DNA from: Nepenthes gracilis
Lineage: Eukaryota > Streptophyta > Magnoliopsida > Caryophyllales > Nepenthaceae
DNA: 64,000 nucleotides
Assembly (NCBI GenBank): GCA_033239525.1
Contig: BSYO01000025.1
Coordinates: 12,062,001-12,126,000, forward strand
Direction of reading: 5' to 3'
Shown here: positions 61,150 to 64,000 of the stretch, piece after piece
Position numbering within the stretch: the stretch's first letter is position 1
Layout of the letters: the number at the start of each line of letters is the position of its first letter
The notes under the pieces: model-generated
Seen by the model: the letters and a program-made list of their open reading frames with translations, nothing else
What the model was told of the DNA's origin: nothing
Database searches by the model: none
Position numbers and translations under genes: made by a program

Positions 61150-62860
61150 GTTGAGCTGCATCATTTGCAAAGTGGTAGTCTGACTCATATTGAGACTGAC
61201 ACTGGTGAGTATTGTGAAGGTCATGGTTTTACATCTTCTTGGTTTTATGATACTATTATTTTTTGTGATAAAATGGAGAGTAATTTGCTGCATTTGTTGG
61301 GTCATTCTTTCTTTTGATGTTTGTTCAAGCTTGAAGGTCAATTTGTGAAAATCAGAGTTGATTTTGGATGGGAATGGTTATTAATGATCCTGGCCAGCAT
61401 CTCTCTTGGATTGTAAGAGGAGCAAGCTTCGGCCAACATTTATAGACCTACCTTTTGGTGCTACAAATGAATTGTTTACATTTGGGATTCCTTTGTTGCT
61501 AAATCTTGAAAAAGACTTGGTGTTTAGAAAATTAGCACTTATACAATAGGTGCATGACCAACTCTTAGCAAGATTACTTTGGCAGCTCTTCTAACATATT
61601 CCATGTTTCTTTTTCCTTTTCATTAGTGCAAATCTAGAAGCTTTGGGGTTTTAGCAGTTAGTAAAGAAAGGTAAGTGAGGAAGAGATTGAATGCTTTCTC
61701 AATCAGCCATCCTCATAGGATGATGCTGGAATTGGATTTTCTATATTTCATGACTGTTATTCAGATAAAAGAGATGGAATAAGATTGCGAAGTCATTGAT
61801 AATGCATTGTTGTGCAAGTAGATATGGAGATTTTTTATTAGAAAATAAGACTTTGGAGGAGGTTAATTGTTGCCGTCTATGGCATGATGAGTTTGACTGG
61901 TAAATTGTTCTTTCTAATAGAAGTTGTCTTAGTTTTGGGAAGAGTATGCAAAATCTTGATGCTGCAGGCAGATTGGACCTGCCATTCTCTGTTTGTTCTA
62001 GTTTTGTTGTTAGGTAGTGGCATGATAGGTGGATTAGGGATCTGTCTTTAAAGTAGAGCTCGGTGTGCTTTATTATTTACTTCTGAATAGGAATGCAATA
62101 CTATCATTTTTCAGGTGAGTTTCGGCGTAACAGTGAGGTTACTTTATAGAAGTAGCCTCACTGCATTGCATATTAAAGATTTATGCATCTGATTCTCACG
62201 GGGTTTGCAATGTGAGAAGAATTGTGCACTGGGCCAACACTTTAGTTGCATATTATTTTTCTTGGATATAGACAAGTTTGTTTGCTGGCTGTCATTGAGA
62301 AAAACTAATGATTGGTCTTTTTTCTTTGTACACTAAGGTATAGGTGCTGCTTTTTTCTTGGTAAAATTTTTTTAGTGACTTCTTTTGGGAAGTTAGAGGA
62401 TTCTAGGCAGTTCTGTGTTTATTCACTTTATGACCACCTTTGTGGAACAAAAGATATCGTATTTCCCCTTAATGTTATCTGAGAGTTGGAAGATCCCTCC
62501 AGGGTCTCATTCTCATTTTGGAGGATGCTTAGGAAAATGCTTAATGGTTGATAATTTGCATCAGGGTAATTTTCACTATGCAGATAGGTGTTATATGTGC
62601 AAATGCCTTACCGAGTCAGTTCAGCACTTGCTTTTGCATTGTCAGGTTGTTGGGAAACTTTGGTGATCAGTTTATCTAGATTTGGCCAATTAATGGGTCA
62701 ACTCAGAGTTTGTCTTCGATGAATTGTTGACTTTTCTGTAGTTCATCAGGAGCAAATGGAAGCAGAAAGAGTGGTGGAGTATTCCTTTGGTTGTGAAATG
62801 GAGTCTTTGGAAGGAAAGAAATTGCAGAGATTTGGTGCCACCACTGCATCTTCATATGGA
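61150..62860 (+). mobile_element. LINE (L1-type) ORF2 relic
   Basis: The frame at 62415-62666 ends with MVDNLHQGNFHYADRCYMCK and ESVQHLLLHCQVVGKLW. This is the zf-RVT zinc-binding domain at the C-terminus of plant LINE ORF2. Upstream, YDTIIFCDKMESNLLHLLG near 61240 recalls the RT catalytic region with one Asp changed. There are many stops. No clear poly(A) tail is seen. Confidence 0.6.
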
Positions 62861-64000
62861 AGGCTTAATTCCTACTGATCAAACAAAAGCTGTTACTTGA
62901 ATTGCCAGCATCAGAATCGGTCTCCATGGGCTTCACATATCCATAAATTGATAGGCTATGTTATGTATCATGATGTGGCTCCAACTTTAACTATTCTTGC
63001 TTCAATAGGCTATGGAGCTCCTATATTTACATTGGTGGTTAGATGTATACTTCAAACGTCACCTAAACCAGAGGCCTCAAGATTTGAGATTTGAAATTGA
63101 TGATTTAGAAAGGATTTAAAGGTATAGATCTTGTTGTGGTAGGGATCTTGTAATTTGGCTTGCTGAAAGCCTGATTAAGAGTGGACGATTTAAACTTCTT
63201 GATGGAAGGCCTTATACTATTTCTTAAATCTCTAATTAATCTGGATGCAAAATAATTCGCAGAAATATTATCATTCATTGCAGACAACTATCCCTTAACT
63301 CCTCAGTTTTCTCATTATTGTTCCACAGTACTAGTCCAAGTGTGTTAAAGCCCCGTACCACATCAGAGAATTGCTTCTGTCAAAATATGTGGAGGACTTC
63401 TTGCTCAAATGACTCCCATGTGCCCTCACTATGGATGAAAACATTGGTGTCGGTCATGGCCATGTTGGTATAGTATATATCCGACAATATATATTGATAT
63501 CAAATATATTGGAAGAAAATTTTTTTCGAGAATCTTAAGCTTTCCTTCTATAAATAAGGAACCTATTTTCTATTGCTCTTTTTTTTAGGAATTCAGATGA
63601 TCCACCAAACATCTTTAGCACTTATTCCTAATCAAACTTTTTGGATTACCCAAAAATATAGGAAAATCCAATGGGGGTTGGGGGTAATACCCAAACTTAT
63701 GAAACTTTTGCAGAAAAAAAAACTTTTTCAAGCAAATAACAAACACTACTGAAAGGAAATGAATTCCTTTACCTTTTTTTTTTGCTGGATTTATTTCCAA
63801 AGATTGTCTTCGGCCATCCATTCTCATATTCTTTATCATATCCATCATTTTCTCGATCTTTTGATATTTTAATTTCTCTCTTTGATGTGGAATCGAAGGG
63901 CTTTAAAGAGTGAAAAGTGCATGTTCCATAGGACTGCTTTAATGCTAGTTCAATTGTGACGTCCCATGTCCCTATTTACACTTAATGATACGTCATACTA
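62861..64000. other. Right end of window
   Basis: AT-rich, no gene recognised. A stretch at 63440-63510 with repeated GGT/TATATTGATATC-like words resembles intronic patches near 46650-46830 and may be a small repeat. Confidence 0.45.

Noticed and set aside
1..64000. tRNA, rRNA, CRISPR array, or organelle insertion
   Set aside because: No cloverleaf with A and B boxes, no rRNA segment, no regularly spaced direct repeats and no plastid or mitochondrial gene was recognised by eye. A tRNAscan or Infernal run would decide.

Overview
The window is nuclear DNA from a flowering plant. The evidence is U2-type spliced exons of a known plant gene, plant LTR retrotransposon families (Ty3/Tat, Ty3 chromovirus, Ty1/copia), TRIM-like and MITE-like elements, and AT-rich introns and spacers. 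The species cannot be settled from the sequence. Very long, repeat-filled introns fit a large or old genome such as a magnoliid, basal eudicot or woody eudicot.

The main host gene is a DEX1 (DEFECTIVE IN EXINE FORMATION 1) orthologue on the + strand. Its thirteen exons run from 8372 to 49219 and join in frame into 2622 nt (873 aa), all with GT..AG borders. About 38 kb of the 40.8 kb locus is intron. Introns 2 (10.7 kb), 5 (9.1 kb), 7 (3.2 kb) and 8 (12.9 kb) hold most of the mobile DNA.

Layout. 1-7326: a minus-strand Tat-lineage Ty3 retrotransposon with its 5' LTR at 6374-7326; its 3' end lies outside the window. 7327-8371: AT-rich DEX1 upstream region and core promoter. 8752-19421 (intron 2): a second, older, 5'-truncated Tat element, with an antisense ORF that reads in the same direction as DEX1. 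20138-29222 (intron 5): a copia-type LTR abutting a decayed Ty3 chromovirus with a candidate 3' LTR. 30026-33200 (intron 7): a TIR element and a minus-strand chromovirus integrase tail. 33458-46380 (intron 8): a MITE, a decayed copia element with both LTRs, a TRIM-like element and a weak LINE trace. 47554-47692 (intron 9): a small MITE. 49665-54104: a minus-strand PHT4-type anion transporter pseudogene, convergent with DEX1 and holding a TRIM element. 54826-57051: a copia remnant with two LTRs and only gag/protease. 57900-58270: a MITE. 58686-60220: a TATA-driven GC-rich leader followed by an NT-C2 domain gene relic. 61150-62860: a LINE relic.

DEX1 is the only gene that looks intact. Its predicted product is a secreted or type I membrane protein with FG-GAP-like repeats and several DxDxDG calcium-binding loops, known from Arabidopsis to be needed for pollen-wall patterning. 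All other coding material is mobile or pseudogenic. No tRNA, rRNA, CRISPR array or prokaryotic operon was seen. All identifications rest on reading the sequence and on remembered family features; no database search was run.
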